A stretch of DNA of 64,000 bases from Peteryoungia algae (lineage in GTDB: Bacteria > Pseudomonadota > Alphaproteobacteria > Rhizobiales > Rhizobiaceae). The stretch is from positions 868,001 through 932,000 of the forward strand of contig NZ_CP128477.1 of NCBI RefSeq assembly GCF_030369675.1, given 5' to 3'. The position numbers and the translations under genes are program-made. This document shows, one piece after another, positions 28,729-36,288 of this stretch. Positions within the stretch are counted from its first letter, which is position 1, and the number at the start of each line of letters is the position of its first letter. A model generated the notes under the pieces. That model was not told the origin of the DNA. It saw only the letters and a program-made list of their open reading frames with translations, and did no database searches.

Positions 28729-29241
28729 ATGACCAAGATCTGGAAAGAAACCGGTTTCGTCGAGGGCGATATCTGGGTGACCGAGACGGAAGAGCGCAAG
28801 GCAGGCGAGGGCGAGAAGGCCCTTCTGCCCGTGGAGGATTTCCTCGAATCCGTTGCTGACACCAACGATGTCGGACTCGGTGTACTCCTGGCACCTGCCG
28901 ATGACGTGCGGAAACTTGAGCCGTATCTCGACCGTATCGCCTTGATCGCCGTTGCCTTTCCGGCCTTCAGCGACGGCCGCGGTTTCAGCCATGCGACACT
29001 GCTGCGCGACCGGCTCGGCTATACGGGCGAGCTTCGCGCCGTCGGTGACGTCCTGATCGACCAGGTGCCGCTGATGCTGCGCACCGGCTTCGACAGCTTT
29101 GCCGTCACCAATCCGGTTGCCCAGCGCCGGCTTGCCGAAAACCGTCTCACGGGCGTTGCACAGCACTACCAGCCGACGGCTCGGGATGCTGAGGCAGTCA
29201 GCGGTTTCAGCTGGCGCCGTCTGGGCTCAACGGGCGCTTGA
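28729..29241 (+). CDS. DUF934-family protein of the sulfite reductase operon
   Basis: A 170-residue soluble protein of the DUF934 family, usually encoded directly after cysI in proteobacteria. Recognisable conserved parts are GVLLAPADDVRKLEPYLDR, FPAFSDGRGFSHATLLRDR and LRAVGDVLIDQV. No catalytic motif is evident. It begins 13 bases after cysI. The family is often called an oxidoreductase or sulfite-reduction accessory protein, but its biochemistry is unproven; it may help electron delivery. Confidence 0.87.
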   Translation: MTKIWKETGFVEGDIWVTETEERKAGEGEKALLPVEDFLESVADTNDVGLGVLLAPADDVRKLEPYLDRIALIAVAFPAFSDGRGFSHATLLRDRLGYTGELRAVGDVLIDQVPLMLRTGFDSFAVTNPVAQRRLAENRLTGVAQHYQPTARDAEAVSGFSWRRLGSTGA

Positions 29242-29274
29242 GAGATAAATAAAACGCTATGTGCGGGCGGTGAA

Positions 29275-29288
29275 TTGACCTCGGTCAA
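29275..29288 (+). promoter_or_regulatory. Crp/Fnr-type palindrome upstream of fpr
   Basis: TTGACC-TC-GGTCAA is a perfect 14-bp palindrome of the form TTGAC-N4-GTCAA, close to FixK/Fnr/NnrR boxes. It lies 124 bp before fpr and about 100 bp before the transcript start predicted from the promoter at 29346-29374. Confidence 0.4.
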
Positions 29289-29345
29289 GGTTGCCGCCTT
29301 CGCTTTGGCAGATACCTCGGCTGCGAAATCTGCATGCCGGCTGAA

Positions 29346-29374
29346 TTGTGGAATGGGGCGGTCTGGATTATAGG
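29346..29374 (+). promoter_or_regulatory. candidate sigma-70-type promoter of fpr
   Basis: TTGTGG (-35), a 17-base spacer and TATAGG (-10) end 37 bases before the fpr ATG. Match quality is moderate; the position, after the DUF934 gene and before a separate functional gene, is suitable. Confidence 0.35.
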
Positions 29375-29411
29375 CTCTACCCAATCGACCGAAGGATAGG
29401 ACCGACAGCCT

Positions 29412-30224
29412 ATGAATGCTCCCGTGAAGACCGACAATGCCGAACTGATCGTGCCCGAAGGCGTATTCGCTGAAACGGTACTGAGCGTGACGCATTATAC
29501 CGACCATCTTTTCCGCTTCCGCATGACGCGACCGGCTGGCTTCCGCTTCCGCTCGGGTGAATTTGCCATGATCGGCCTGATGGTCGAGGGCAAGCCGATC
29601 TATCGCGCCTATTCCATCGCAAGCCCGTCCTGGGACGAAGAACTCGAATTCTTTTCGATCAAGGTCCCGAATGGTCCGCTGACCCAGCATCTGCAGCGCA
29701 TCCAGCCAGGCGACAAGGTGTTGATGCGCAAGAAGCCGACCGGGACACTTGTCCTCGACGCACTCACCCCCGGAAAGCGCCTCTACATGTTCTCGACCGG
29801 CACCGGCATCGCGCCCTTCGCCAGCCTGATCCGCGATCCGGAGACCTATGAGAAGTTCGAGGAAGTCATCCTGACCCACACCTGCCGTGAGGTGGCTGAG
29901 CTGAAATACGGCTTCGACCTCGTGGACGAGATCAAGAACCATGAATTTCTGGCGGAGCTGGTCGGCGATAAACTGAAGCATTACGCTACGGTTACGCGCG
30001 AAGACTACCCCTTCAAGGGCCGCATCACCGATCTGGTTGAAAACGGCAAGATGTTCACGGACCTTGGCGTTCCCCCGCTCGACCCCGCGATCGACCGCGG
30101 CATGATCTGCGGATCGACAGCGATGTTGAAGGACACCAAGGCGCTCTTGGAAAAGGCTGGCCTTACGGAAGGCGCCAACAACAAGCCGGCCGAATTCGTG
30201 ATTGAGCGCGCCTTCGTCGGTTGA
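29412..30224 (+). CDS. fpr: ferredoxin--NADP+ reductase
   Basis: A 270-residue FAD enzyme moving electrons between NADPH and ferredoxin or flavodoxin; in bacteria it serves redox stress defence and Fe-S and siroheme enzymes. FAD motif RAYSIASPS near residue 72, phosphate-binding FSTGTGIAPFASLI near 127, and NADP-binding ICGSTAMLKD near 235. It has its own 170-bp upstream region carrying a Crp/Fnr-type palindrome and a possible promoter, and its own terminator, so it may be regulated apart from cysI even though it is next to it. Confidence 0.95.
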   Translation: MNAPVKTDNAELIVPEGVFAETVLSVTHYTDHLFRFRMTRPAGFRFRSGEFAMIGLMVEGKPIYRAYSIASPSWDEELEFFSIKVPNGPLTQHLQRIQPGDKVLMRKKPTGTLVLDALTPGKRLYMFSTGTGIAPFASLIRDPETYEKFEEVILTHTCREVAELKYGFDLVDEIKNHEFLAELVGDKLKHYATVTREDYPFKGRITDLVENGKMFTDLGVPPLDPAIDRGMICGSTAMLKDTKALLEKAGLTEGANNKPAEFVIERAFVG

Positions 30225-30247
30225 TCAAAGACGAGGGTCCAACCCCA

Positions 30248-30276
30248 CGCCCGGCCGACCCGCCGGGCGTTTTCAT
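30248..30276 (+). terminator. intrinsic terminator after fpr
   Basis: CGCCCGGC (30248-30255) pairs perfectly with GCCGGGCG (30262-30269), followed by TTTTCATTT. It is 23 bases after the fpr stop and touches the 3' end of the convergent gene. Confidence 0.85.
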
Positions 30277-31088
30277 TTCTGCAGTTCGACGGTCATTCTC
30301 TGACCGTTGGCCAGTTCAAGTTGAAGTGTGCTGTCACTGACTGCAGCCATTCGCTCTATGGGGGAGGGAACAGACCAATCATTGGTGATGACGGCCTGTT
30401 CCTGGTGAAAGGAGACGGCAACCAGCCGCGTCCGGTCCAGCGAGGGGAGAACGATCTCCACGCTGCCGTCACCATCCAGGTCTGCAACATGCGACAGGTC
30501 GAGATTCCGACTGCCATTGATGTGGTTTGTCACGCCGTCGATGCCACCGAGATCAACCAACCGTTTGCCCTCGATGCGGTAGAAGCGCAACGATCCGCTC
30601 AGATGGGGTGTGACGACTGCGGCAATGAAAAGCTCGCCTGTGCCGCTGAAATCGGCAATGCCAACGGGATTGAGCCAGCGATTTCTATGGCCGATGGGCG
30701 CGCTGTCCGCCATCAGCTCGATACGGTCCCCCTTGATGGTGTAGAGGGCAAGTGACGCGCCCTGCGTCAGATGCGCCCGAACGATCAAGGCTTCCGGACT
30801 GCCATCCGCATTGACATCAGCAAGCCTGACCCGCCGATCCTCGAAAACCTGATCTGCCGGAAGTCGAAAATAGAGCTTCACCCCATTTCGCTCAATGACA
30901 AAGCCTGCCGCCTCGATGGCGTCTCCAAGTGCAGCATGGCCATAGACGCCGGTCGGTCCAACCAGCCAGGCGGAATTGGTTCCAAGGCGACTGATCTCGC
31001 CGTCGGGCAATTTCCTCGTATCCTGGGCGGACGCGGAACCTGCCGCAACGGTGCATGCGATTGAAATCAGCAGGCCTGCTTTCCACAC
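30273..31088 (-). CDS. exported protein with FG-GAP/VCBS-like repeats, function unknown
   Basis: A 271-residue protein starting with a clear Sec signal peptide (hydrophobic core LLISIACTVAA, cleavage near ASAQ). The body has repeated DVNADGSPEA and DLDGDGSVEI loops, resembling the calcium-binding D-x-D-x-D-G loops of FG-GAP/VCBS beta-propellers, so it is probably a periplasmic repeat protein. The GTG at 31088 is chosen because AAGGAG lies exactly 8 bases upstream; in-frame starts further upstream give an N-terminus ahead of that ribosome site. No specific function can be assigned; it is convergent with fpr. Confidence 0.75.
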   Translation of the reverse strand: MWKAGLLISIACTVAAGSASAQDTRKLPDGEISRLGTNSAWLVGPTGVYGHAALGDAIEAAGFVIERNGVKLYFRLPADQVFEDRRVRLADVNADGSPEALIVRAHLTQGASLALYTIKGDRIELMADSAPIGHRNRWLNPVGIADFSGTGELFIAAVVTPHLSGSLRFYRIEGKRLVDLGGIDGVTNHINGSRNLDLSHVADLDGDGSVEIVLPSLDRTRLVAVSFHQEQAVITNDWSVPSPIERMAAVSDSTLQLELANGQRMTVELQK

Positions 31089-31267
31089 GGAAACATCTCC
31101 TTGATGCATCGCCGAGGCACGGCGGAACAATGTGACGGGTTCACTGTGTCGGTCTGCCTCCGAAGTTGCATTTCACGATTGGGTGACAGCGGAGATCTAT
31201 GCCTTTCTCTGCAATCCTGGCGAATGGCTGGACCTTGCCGGCTGCGCCTGCGACAGAAGAGCAGAAT

Positions 31268-31293
31268 GAGAAAGGGCGCCGCAAGGCGCCCTT
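31268..31293 (-). terminator. intrinsic terminator after bmt
   Basis: AAGGGCGCC and GGCGCCCTT (31272-31280, 31285-31293) form a perfect 9-bp stem with a 4-base loop. Read on the minus strand it is followed by TCTCATT, 23 bases after the bmt stop. Read on the plus strand it is followed by CTTTAT, so it may act in both directions. Confidence 0.7.
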
Positions 31294-31315
31294 CTTTATG
31301 ATTCTTTCCGACGGG

Positions 31316-32335
31316 TCAGTTGCCGCGGCGTCGCGGGCGCCGGCTGCTTTCCTGCGCGCCACTCTCGTCTGCGGTCTTGTTGCGCAACGGGCCGATCCGG
31401 TCGACGATCACCTCCAATGTCGGGCGGGGCCCAGGCGTGTAGTCGTCGAGCGCCTTGCGCATGGCGGCCAGATGATCGCAGGACGTGCCGCAGCAGCCGC
31501 CGATGATCCTTGCGCCGGCGTCACGGGCGAGGCGGGCATACTCCGCCATCAGCGGTGGCGTTCCCGAATAGAAGATCTCGGTGCCGCGGAATTCCGGAAT
31601 GCCGCAATTGCCCTTGACGATCACGACTGCATCGGGGTTCGCGCCGGTCATGTCGAGCAGGCTCTGGAGGATGTCCGAGGCGCCGACACCGCAATTGGCG
31701 CCAACGGCGAGTGGTCCGGAGCCGACATCAGGAGCTACACCGTGGATGTCCTTCGGATGAAGCCCCATCATGGTCTTGCCCGCCGTGTCGAAGGAACCGG
31801 TGAAGGTGTAGGGCATGCCGACCTTGACGGCGGCTTCGGCCGCCGCGCGGATCTCGTCCGGCGATGACATGGTCTCGATCCAGGCGACATCCGCGCCGCC
31901 GGCTTTCAAACCTTCCATCTGCTCGACAAAGGCGGAGACCGCATCTTCGTAGGACATCGCACCGAGCGGGATCAGCAATTCGCCGGTCGGACCGACGGAT
32001 CCGGCCACGATCACCTTGCGCGGCGCCTTGTCGGCGACAGAGCGGGCGATCTCGGCAGCCTTCTTGTTGAGTTCATGCACCCGGTCCTGGGCATGGTGCA
32101 GCTTCAGGCGATGACGGGTGCCGCCGAAGGAATTGGTCAGGATGATATCGGCGCCGGCATCGACAAAATCCTGATGCAGCTTGACGATTTTTTCAGGCTG
32201 CGCCTCGTTCCACAGTTCAGGCGCCTCGCCCGCCTCGAGACCCTGCGCGAAGAGATTGGTCCCGGTCGCGCCGTCGGCGAGCAGCGCGCCCTTCTCGGCC
32301 AGCAGTTCGGAAAGCGGATTGGACGGGGTTGCCAT
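31316..32335 (-). CDS. bmt: betaine--homocysteine S-methyltransferase
   Basis: A 339-residue zinc-dependent methyltransferase that uses glycine betaine to convert homocysteine to methionine. It is a homocysteine-methyltransferase TIM barrel with N-terminal LADGATGTNLFAQGL and zinc cysteines in GANCGVG and GGCCGTS. It lacks the cobalamin domains of MetH. ATG 32335 is preceded by GAGAGGA at suitable spacing. Its neighbour is the choline transporter, which supplies the betaine precursor. A perfect 20-bp palindrome lies over the probable promoter. An S-methylmethionine donor (MmuM-like) is the alternative, but the context and rhizobial orthologues favour betaine. Confidence 0.9.
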   Translation of the reverse strand: MATPSNPLSELLAEKGALLADGATGTNLFAQGLEAGEAPELWNEAQPEKIVKLHQDFVDAGADIILTNSFGGTRHRLKLHHAQDRVHELNKKAAEIARSVADKAPRKVIVAGSVGPTGELLIPLGAMSYEDAVSAFVEQMEGLKAGGADVAWIETMSSPDEIRAAAEAAVKVGMPYTFTGSFDTAGKTMMGLHPKDIHGVAPDVGSGPLAVGANCGVGASDILQSLLDMTGANPDAVVIVKGNCGIPEFRGTEIFYSGTPPLMAEYARLARDAGARIIGGCCGTSCDHLAAMRKALDDYTPGPRPTLEVIVDRIGPLRNKTADESGAQESSRRPRRRGN

Positions 32336-32363
32336 GGCGGTTCCTCTCTTTGTCATGCCAGTC

Positions 32364-32383
32364 ATATAAAGAAGTCTTTATAT
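32364..32383. promoter_or_regulatory. palindromic operator on the bmt promoter
   Basis: ATATAAAGA-AG-TCTTTATAT is a perfect 9-bp inverted repeat with a 2-base centre. It overlaps the predicted -10 and start region of bmt, 29 bases before its ATG. AT-rich palindromes of this kind are typical for ArsR-type repressors, including SahR-like regulators of methionine genes in proteobacteria; assignment to a specific regulator is inference. Confidence 0.6.
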
Positions 32384-32406
32384 CGTATCAATCTCCAAAA
32401 CGACAA
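32377..32406 (-). promoter_or_regulatory. candidate bmt promoter
   Basis: On the minus strand, TTGTCG (32406-32401), an 18-base spacer and TATAAA (32382-32377). The transcript would start near 32370. The -10 lies inside the palindrome, which fits repression. Confidence 0.4.
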
Positions 32407-32430
32407 CGGCCCCGCAATTGGCGGGGCCGT
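32406..32430 (-). terminator. intrinsic terminator after choV
   Basis: ACGGCCCCGC and GCGGGGCCGT form a perfect 10-bp stem with an AATTG loop, followed on the minus strand by TGTCGTTTT. It lies 37 bases after the choV stop. The U-run is weak but the stem is strong. Confidence 0.7.
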
Positions 32431-32466
32431 CGAGCCGCATGTCCCTGATCGGGAGAGTGATTGCCG

Positions 32467-33519
32467 CTATTCCGCAGCCAGTTGGTTGTCGTCGTGGCTC
32501 TTCGGCGTGACCATGGCGGAGATGATCTGTTGCAGATCCGCTCTTCCGATCGGCTTACCTGCCTCGTCGGTGACGATTATGCTCGACTGCGAGGCATCTG
32601 TCATGATCCGCGCGGCAGCCTCAAGCACGGTACTTCCGGTCAAGGCGAGCCCGTCGCCCGCACCCGATACAGGACCCATGATGGTGTCGAGGCGAATGAC
32701 ACGGCCACGGTTCACTTCCTTGACGAATGCGGAAATATAGTCGTCGGCCGGCTGCAGCACGATCTGTTGGCCCGTACCTTGCTGAACCACCTCGCCATCC
32801 CGCAGGATCGCGATCTGGTCCCCGAGGCGCAGTGCCTCGTCGAGATCGTGGGTGATGAAAACGACGGTTTTCTTCAGCTCCTGCTGCAGTTCCAGAAGCA
32901 CGCTCTGCATATCGACGCGGATCAGCGGATCGAGTGCTGAATATGCTTCGTCCATCAGCAGGATGTCCGCATCGTTCGACAGCGCGCGCGCAAGCCCAAC
33001 ACGTTGCTGCATGCCGCCAGACAACTGGTTCGGATAATGGCTTTCGAAGCCGGAAAGGCCCACCCGATCAATCCAGCCGCGCCCTGTTTCTTCGCTCTTC
33101 GAGCGCGGAATGCCCTGGATATCAAGACCGTAGATGGTGTTCTCCAGCACGGTGCGATGCGGCAGGAGCGCAAACTTCTGGAACACCATTGCCGTCTTGT
33201 GCCGGCGGAACTCCCTGAGCTCCAGCGGGCTCATCTGACAGACATCGACGCCATCATAGAGCACTTCTCCGGCAGTCGGCTCGATCAGCCGGTTGATATG
33301 GCGGATCAGCGTCGACTTGCCGGAGCCGGACAGGCCCATCACCACGGTGATTCCGCCGCCCGGCATATGGATGTTGATGTCCTTCAGGCCGAGGACATGG
33401 CCATGCTTCTCGTTGAGATCCGCCTTGGAGAGGCCGGATTTAACCTGGTCGATATAGGCGGCGCCGTCTGGTCCGAAGATCTTGTAGAGACTGCGGATTT
33501 CAATGTCGTGACTAGCCAT
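32467..33519 (-). CDS. choV: choline/betaine ABC transporter ATP-binding protein
   Basis: A 350-residue ATPase of the ProV/OpuAA class. Walker A GLSGSGKS near residue 62, ABC signature LSGGMQQRVGLARAL, Walker B ILLMDEAYSALDPL, followed by a C-terminal region (about 280-345) in the position of CBS domains (VLEAAARIMTDASQSSIIVTDE). It energises uptake with ChoW and ChoX. The ATG at 33519 overlaps the choW stop by eight bases (ATGGCTAG), so translation is coupled. Confidence 0.93.
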   Translation of the reverse strand: MASHDIEIRSLYKIFGPDGAAYIDQVKSGLSKADLNEKHGHVLGLKDINIHMPGGGITVVMGLSGSGKSTLIRHINRLIEPTAGEVLYDGVDVCQMSPLELREFRRHKTAMVFQKFALLPHRTVLENTIYGLDIQGIPRSKSEETGRGWIDRVGLSGFESHYPNQLSGGMQQRVGLARALSNDADILLMDEAYSALDPLIRVDMQSVLLELQQELKKTVVFITHDLDEALRLGDQIAILRDGEVVQQGTGQQIVLQPADDYISAFVKEVNRGRVIRLDTIMGPVSGAGDGLALTGSTVLEAAARIMTDASQSSIIVTDEAGKPIGRADLQQIISAMVTPKSHDDNQLAAE

Positions 33520-34426
33520 GGACGACCTCCGTGTGGCGCTGAAGACGCTTGCCATATGCCTGGCTGGCGCGGTCGAAGATGATGGCAATGGTAACGAGCG
33601 CGAAGCCATTGAGGAAGCCGATGGTCAGGAACTGGTTGGCGATCGCCTGCAACACATTCTTGCCGAGGCCACCAACGCCGATCATCGAGGCAACCACGAC
33701 CATGGCGAGAGACATCATGATGGTCTGGTTGATGCCGGCCATCACGGTCGGCAACGCCAGCGGGATCTGAACATTCATCAGTTTCTGGCGTGACGAAGAG
33801 CCGAAGGCGTCTGCCGCCTCCAGAACCTCGACATCGACGAGCCGGATGCCGAGATTGGTCAGGCGGATCATCGGCGGCACCGCATAGATGACGACGGCGA
33901 TGACACCCGGTACCTTGCCGATGCCAAAGATCATGACGACAGGGATCAGGTAGACGAAACTCGGCATGGTCTGCATCACGTCGAGGATCGGATTGACCAC
34001 CGCCTGGGCACGATCCGAGCGCGCCATCATGATGCCGATCGGGATACCGATGATAATCGCGAGCAACGTCGAGACAGTGACAATCGCCAGCGTGATCATC
34101 GTGTCTTCCCAGAGCCCGACAAAACCGATGAAGAGCATGCCAATGATCGTCAGGGCGACGATCCGCATGTTGCGGCTGGTCAGATACACAATCACGACCA
34201 TCACCGCGAGGATGATGAACCATGGCGTATCGACGAGCAGGGCTTCAAGCCAGTTCAGAAAGATTTGCAGAGGGTCTGTTACAGCGTCGATCACGTTGCC
34301 GTAAGCGCGTACGAAACCCTTGAAACTGTCGTCTATGCCTTTGCGCGCGATGCGCATGGCGGTGTCGTCGATCTCCGGAAACGTGCAGAGCAGTTCCGGC
34401 AGGTAGTTGCATAAAGTTGAAGCCAT
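33512..34426 (-). CDS. choW: choline/betaine ABC transporter permease
   Basis: A 304-residue inner-membrane permease of the ProW/OpuAB class with about six to seven membrane segments after a ~65-residue N-terminal stretch. The EAA-type loop contacting the ATPase is seen as EVLEAADAFGSSSRQKLMNVQIPLALP. The ATG follows GGGGAACGAG. It is separated from choX by 224 bases that hold a strong hairpin, and overlaps choV by eight bases. Confidence 0.93.
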   Translation of the reverse strand: MASTLCNYLPELLCTFPEIDDTAMRIARKGIDDSFKGFVRAYGNVIDAVTDPLQIFLNWLEALLVDTPWFIILAVMVVIVYLTSRNMRIVALTIIGMLFIGFVGLWEDTMITLAIVTVSTLLAIIIGIPIGIMMARSDRAQAVVNPILDVMQTMPSFVYLIPVVMIFGIGKVPGVIAVVIYAVPPMIRLTNLGIRLVDVEVLEAADAFGSSSRQKLMNVQIPLALPTVMAGINQTIMMSLAMVVVASMIGVGGLGKNVLQAIANQFLTIGFLNGFALVTIAIIFDRASQAYGKRLQRHTEVVHG

Positions 34427-34605
34427 CTCGTTCCCCTTGTCGACCCCCGCTTACTGTGGCGTTTAAAACGCTGCGGTCGGCCTTGGCGGCGCTGCCCCAT
34501 ATTCCCGCGGCGAGAGGCTAACCGAGTTCCGAAAGGGAATTCATGCCGTCTGCGACGTCGGAAGTCGTTTCAATCGTGTGACGCGGCAGGCCGCCTCGCA
34601 GAAAG

Positions 34606-34629
34606 CGCGGCGGGCCGAAGCCCGCCGCG
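34606..34629 (-). terminator. hairpin between choX and choW (partial terminator or 3' stabiliser)
   Basis: CGCGGCGGGC and GCCCGCCGCG form a perfect 10-bp stem with a 4-base loop, 22 bases after the choX stop. On the minus strand the next bases are CTTTCTG, a poor U-run. Such hairpins after a binding-protein gene commonly reduce read-through or stabilise its mRNA so the binding protein is made in excess over the permease. Confidence 0.6.
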
Positions 34630-34650
34630 TGTAATCATTTGAGGCTGCGC

Positions 34651-35649
34651 TCAGAGAGCTGCCTTGACCTTCTCGGAAACCTCAGGGGCGACCCAGGTGG
34701 TCCACATGTCCGGGTAGGTTTCGAGGAAGTGCTTGGCGCCGTCTTCATTGGTGCCCTGGTTTTCTTCCATCCAGGCAAGGACCTTGCCGACCGTGGCATT
34801 GTCCCATTTGCGGGTCTTGACGTAGTCCATGGCAACGCCGGCCTTGTCTGCAAAGCCCTTGGTCACGACAGTGTAGACGTCGGAGATCGGATAGGAATTG
34901 ACCTTCGGATCAGCGCAATCCGGAACGGCCGTGCAGGCGTCCCAGGACTCCTTGTCATGCTCGACGCCGAAGGAGAGCTTGACCATCTCGTATTTGCCGA
35001 GAATTGCGGTCGGGGCCCAGTAGTAGCCGAGCCAACCCTTCTTGTTTTCAAAGGCATTGGCGATCGAGCCGTCGAGGCCGGCAGCCGAACCGGTGTCGAT
35101 CAGTTCGAAGCCTTTTTCCTTCGCGCCGAGGGCACGATAGAGGTTCGAGGTCGAGACCTGGCAATTCCAGCCCGAGGGGCAGTTCGTTACTGCAGCCTTG
35201 GATGGATCTTCCGGCGCCGGGAACAGTTCCGGATGATTCAAGGCATCCTGGACCGACTTGATATCCGGATTGGCGTCGGCAATGAACTTCGGAATCCACC
35301 AGCCTTCCACGCCGCCGTCGGAGAGGAGCGGAGCGGCCTGGATGAGGCGGCCTTCGGCGATTGCCTCGTCGAGGGCGGTGCGCACGGCATTGACCCAGAA
35401 TTCCGGAGCCATGTCCGGCTGGCCCTTTTCGTTCATCGAGGCGAAGGTCGGCATGGTGTCGCCGGTGACAACAGTCACCTTACAACCATAGCCGCTTTCG
35501 AGGATGATTTTGTCCACGTAGGCGGCGACGCCAGCCGAGGCCCAGTTCATTTCTGCGATGGATACATCGCCGCATTCGGCAGCTTGGGCGGACCCTGCAA
35601 CTGCGTAGAGACCCGCGGCGAGAAGTGTGGAAGCGAGGAGCTTCTTCAT
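34651..35649 (-). CDS. choX: choline-binding periplasmic protein of the ABC transporter
   Basis: A 332-residue substrate-binding protein of the OpuAC/ProX class. The signal peptide is the first ~24 residues (MKKLLASTLLAAGLYAVAGS, cleavage at AQA-A). The mature part begins CGDVSIAEMNWASA and contains many tryptophans expected to form the aromatic cage for the trimethylammonium group (for example GWWIPKF and KKGWLGYYW). High similarity in arrangement to rhizobial choXWV points to choline rather than proline betaine, but substrate choice is not provable from sequence alone. ATG 35649 has GGGAGG upstream. Confidence 0.92.
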   Translation of the reverse strand: MKKLLASTLLAAGLYAVAGSAQAAECGDVSIAEMNWASAGVAAYVDKIILESGYGCKVTVVTGDTMPTFASMNEKGQPDMAPEFWVNAVRTALDEAIAEGRLIQAAPLLSDGGVEGWWIPKFIADANPDIKSVQDALNHPELFPAPEDPSKAAVTNCPSGWNCQVSTSNLYRALGAKEKGFELIDTGSAAGLDGSIANAFENKKGWLGYYWAPTAILGKYEMVKLSFGVEHDKESWDACTAVPDCADPKVNSYPISDVYTVVTKGFADKAGVAMDYVKTRKWDNATVGKVLAWMEENQGTNEDGAKHFLETYPDMWTTWVAPEVSEKVKAAL

Positions 35650-36090
35650 GGAGTTAAGACCTCCCAGTCTTATCTGGCAGCGTTCATCGGGACGGGCAGA
35701 GACGGCTACTGCAGACCGCTCGGCCAATTATGTCTTCATTTTGGATGGCGACCGGGACGCGTCGAGCCGGTGCGACATCCATTGGACCCGGTCTTGTCAT
35801 GGAGAGCATTTTGCCCTGTCGACCGTCTGTCACGCTGGACAACCTACGTCTTTGGGACCGAAAATCAACCTCCCGAACGACGCGGGGTGGTCCGGGGGCG
35901 CAACCACCAAGTCATTGGTGCGACTGATTTTGACGCAATTCGGCCGCTGCTGGAAGGCAAGTCGCTCAAGAGACGGGCTGTTGAATTCGGCGGATCGCAG
36001 TGGAGGCCAATTTGCCGTCCCGGTTGAGACTTCGGATATCCCAGATGCGCCAATATAGAGGGTATGCGTCCGGTTTCACAGACACAAAAA
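35650..36090. other. non-coding stretch upstream of choX
   Basis: About 440 bases with no convincing gene on either strand: the open frames present lack ribosome sites and family resemblance. The choX promoter should lie in the first ~150 bases, but no clear sigma-70 or sigma-54 match was seen. The right part runs into an A-rich tract (36085-36093) before the small-RNA candidate. Confidence 0.5.
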
Positions 36091-36099
36091 AAATTCTAA

Positions 36100-36223
36100 A
36101 AATGTTTCAGAAAGAGTAGGCGCTAACGATACGGTAACGCATGAAACGATAGATGGGTCAGCCGGCAGTTCGCTGTCGGTTGCGCCCCGGATCGAGTATT
36201 GCGTCCCGGGGCGTTTGTTTTTT
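36100..36223 (+). ncRNA. candidate structured small RNA ending in an intrinsic terminator
   Basis: Three helices follow one another: GTTTCA (36104-36109) with TGAAAC (36142-36147); a 7-bp stem CCGGCAG-UUCG-CUGUCGG (36162-36179); and a terminator stem CGCCCCGG with CCGGGGCG (36183-36190, 36206-36213) followed by TTTGTTTTTT. No coding gene ends just upstream on this strand, so the terminator must end a separate transcript. A-rich DNA precedes it. This is the usual shape of a trans-acting Hfq-type small RNA of about 120 nt. The 5' end is a guess, and I could not match it to a named family. Confidence 0.5.
36183..36223 (+). terminator. strong intrinsic terminator of the small-RNA candidate
   Basis: An 8-bp G/C-only stem (CGCCCCGG/CCGGGGCG) with a 15-base loop is followed by TTTGTTTTTT. 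It is in the plus direction, where no protein gene ends. Confidence 0.8.
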
Positions 36224-36288
36224 GTGGATAGGGTCACGGTGCAGACCCTGCCTGGGTGGCATGCGCCCGATTGGCCTCGCGGATGCGA

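Noticed and set aside
32336..32466. Possible SAM-type riboswitch before bmt
   Set aside because: The predicted transcript starts near 32370, leaving only about 35 bases of leader, too short for SAM-I or SAM-II elements; a DNA palindrome explains the signal better.
34639..36027. 462-codon open frame on the plus strand over choX
   Set aside because: It is antisense to the well-supported choX gene, which has a signal peptide, a good start and family motifs; the plus-strand translation matches nothing.
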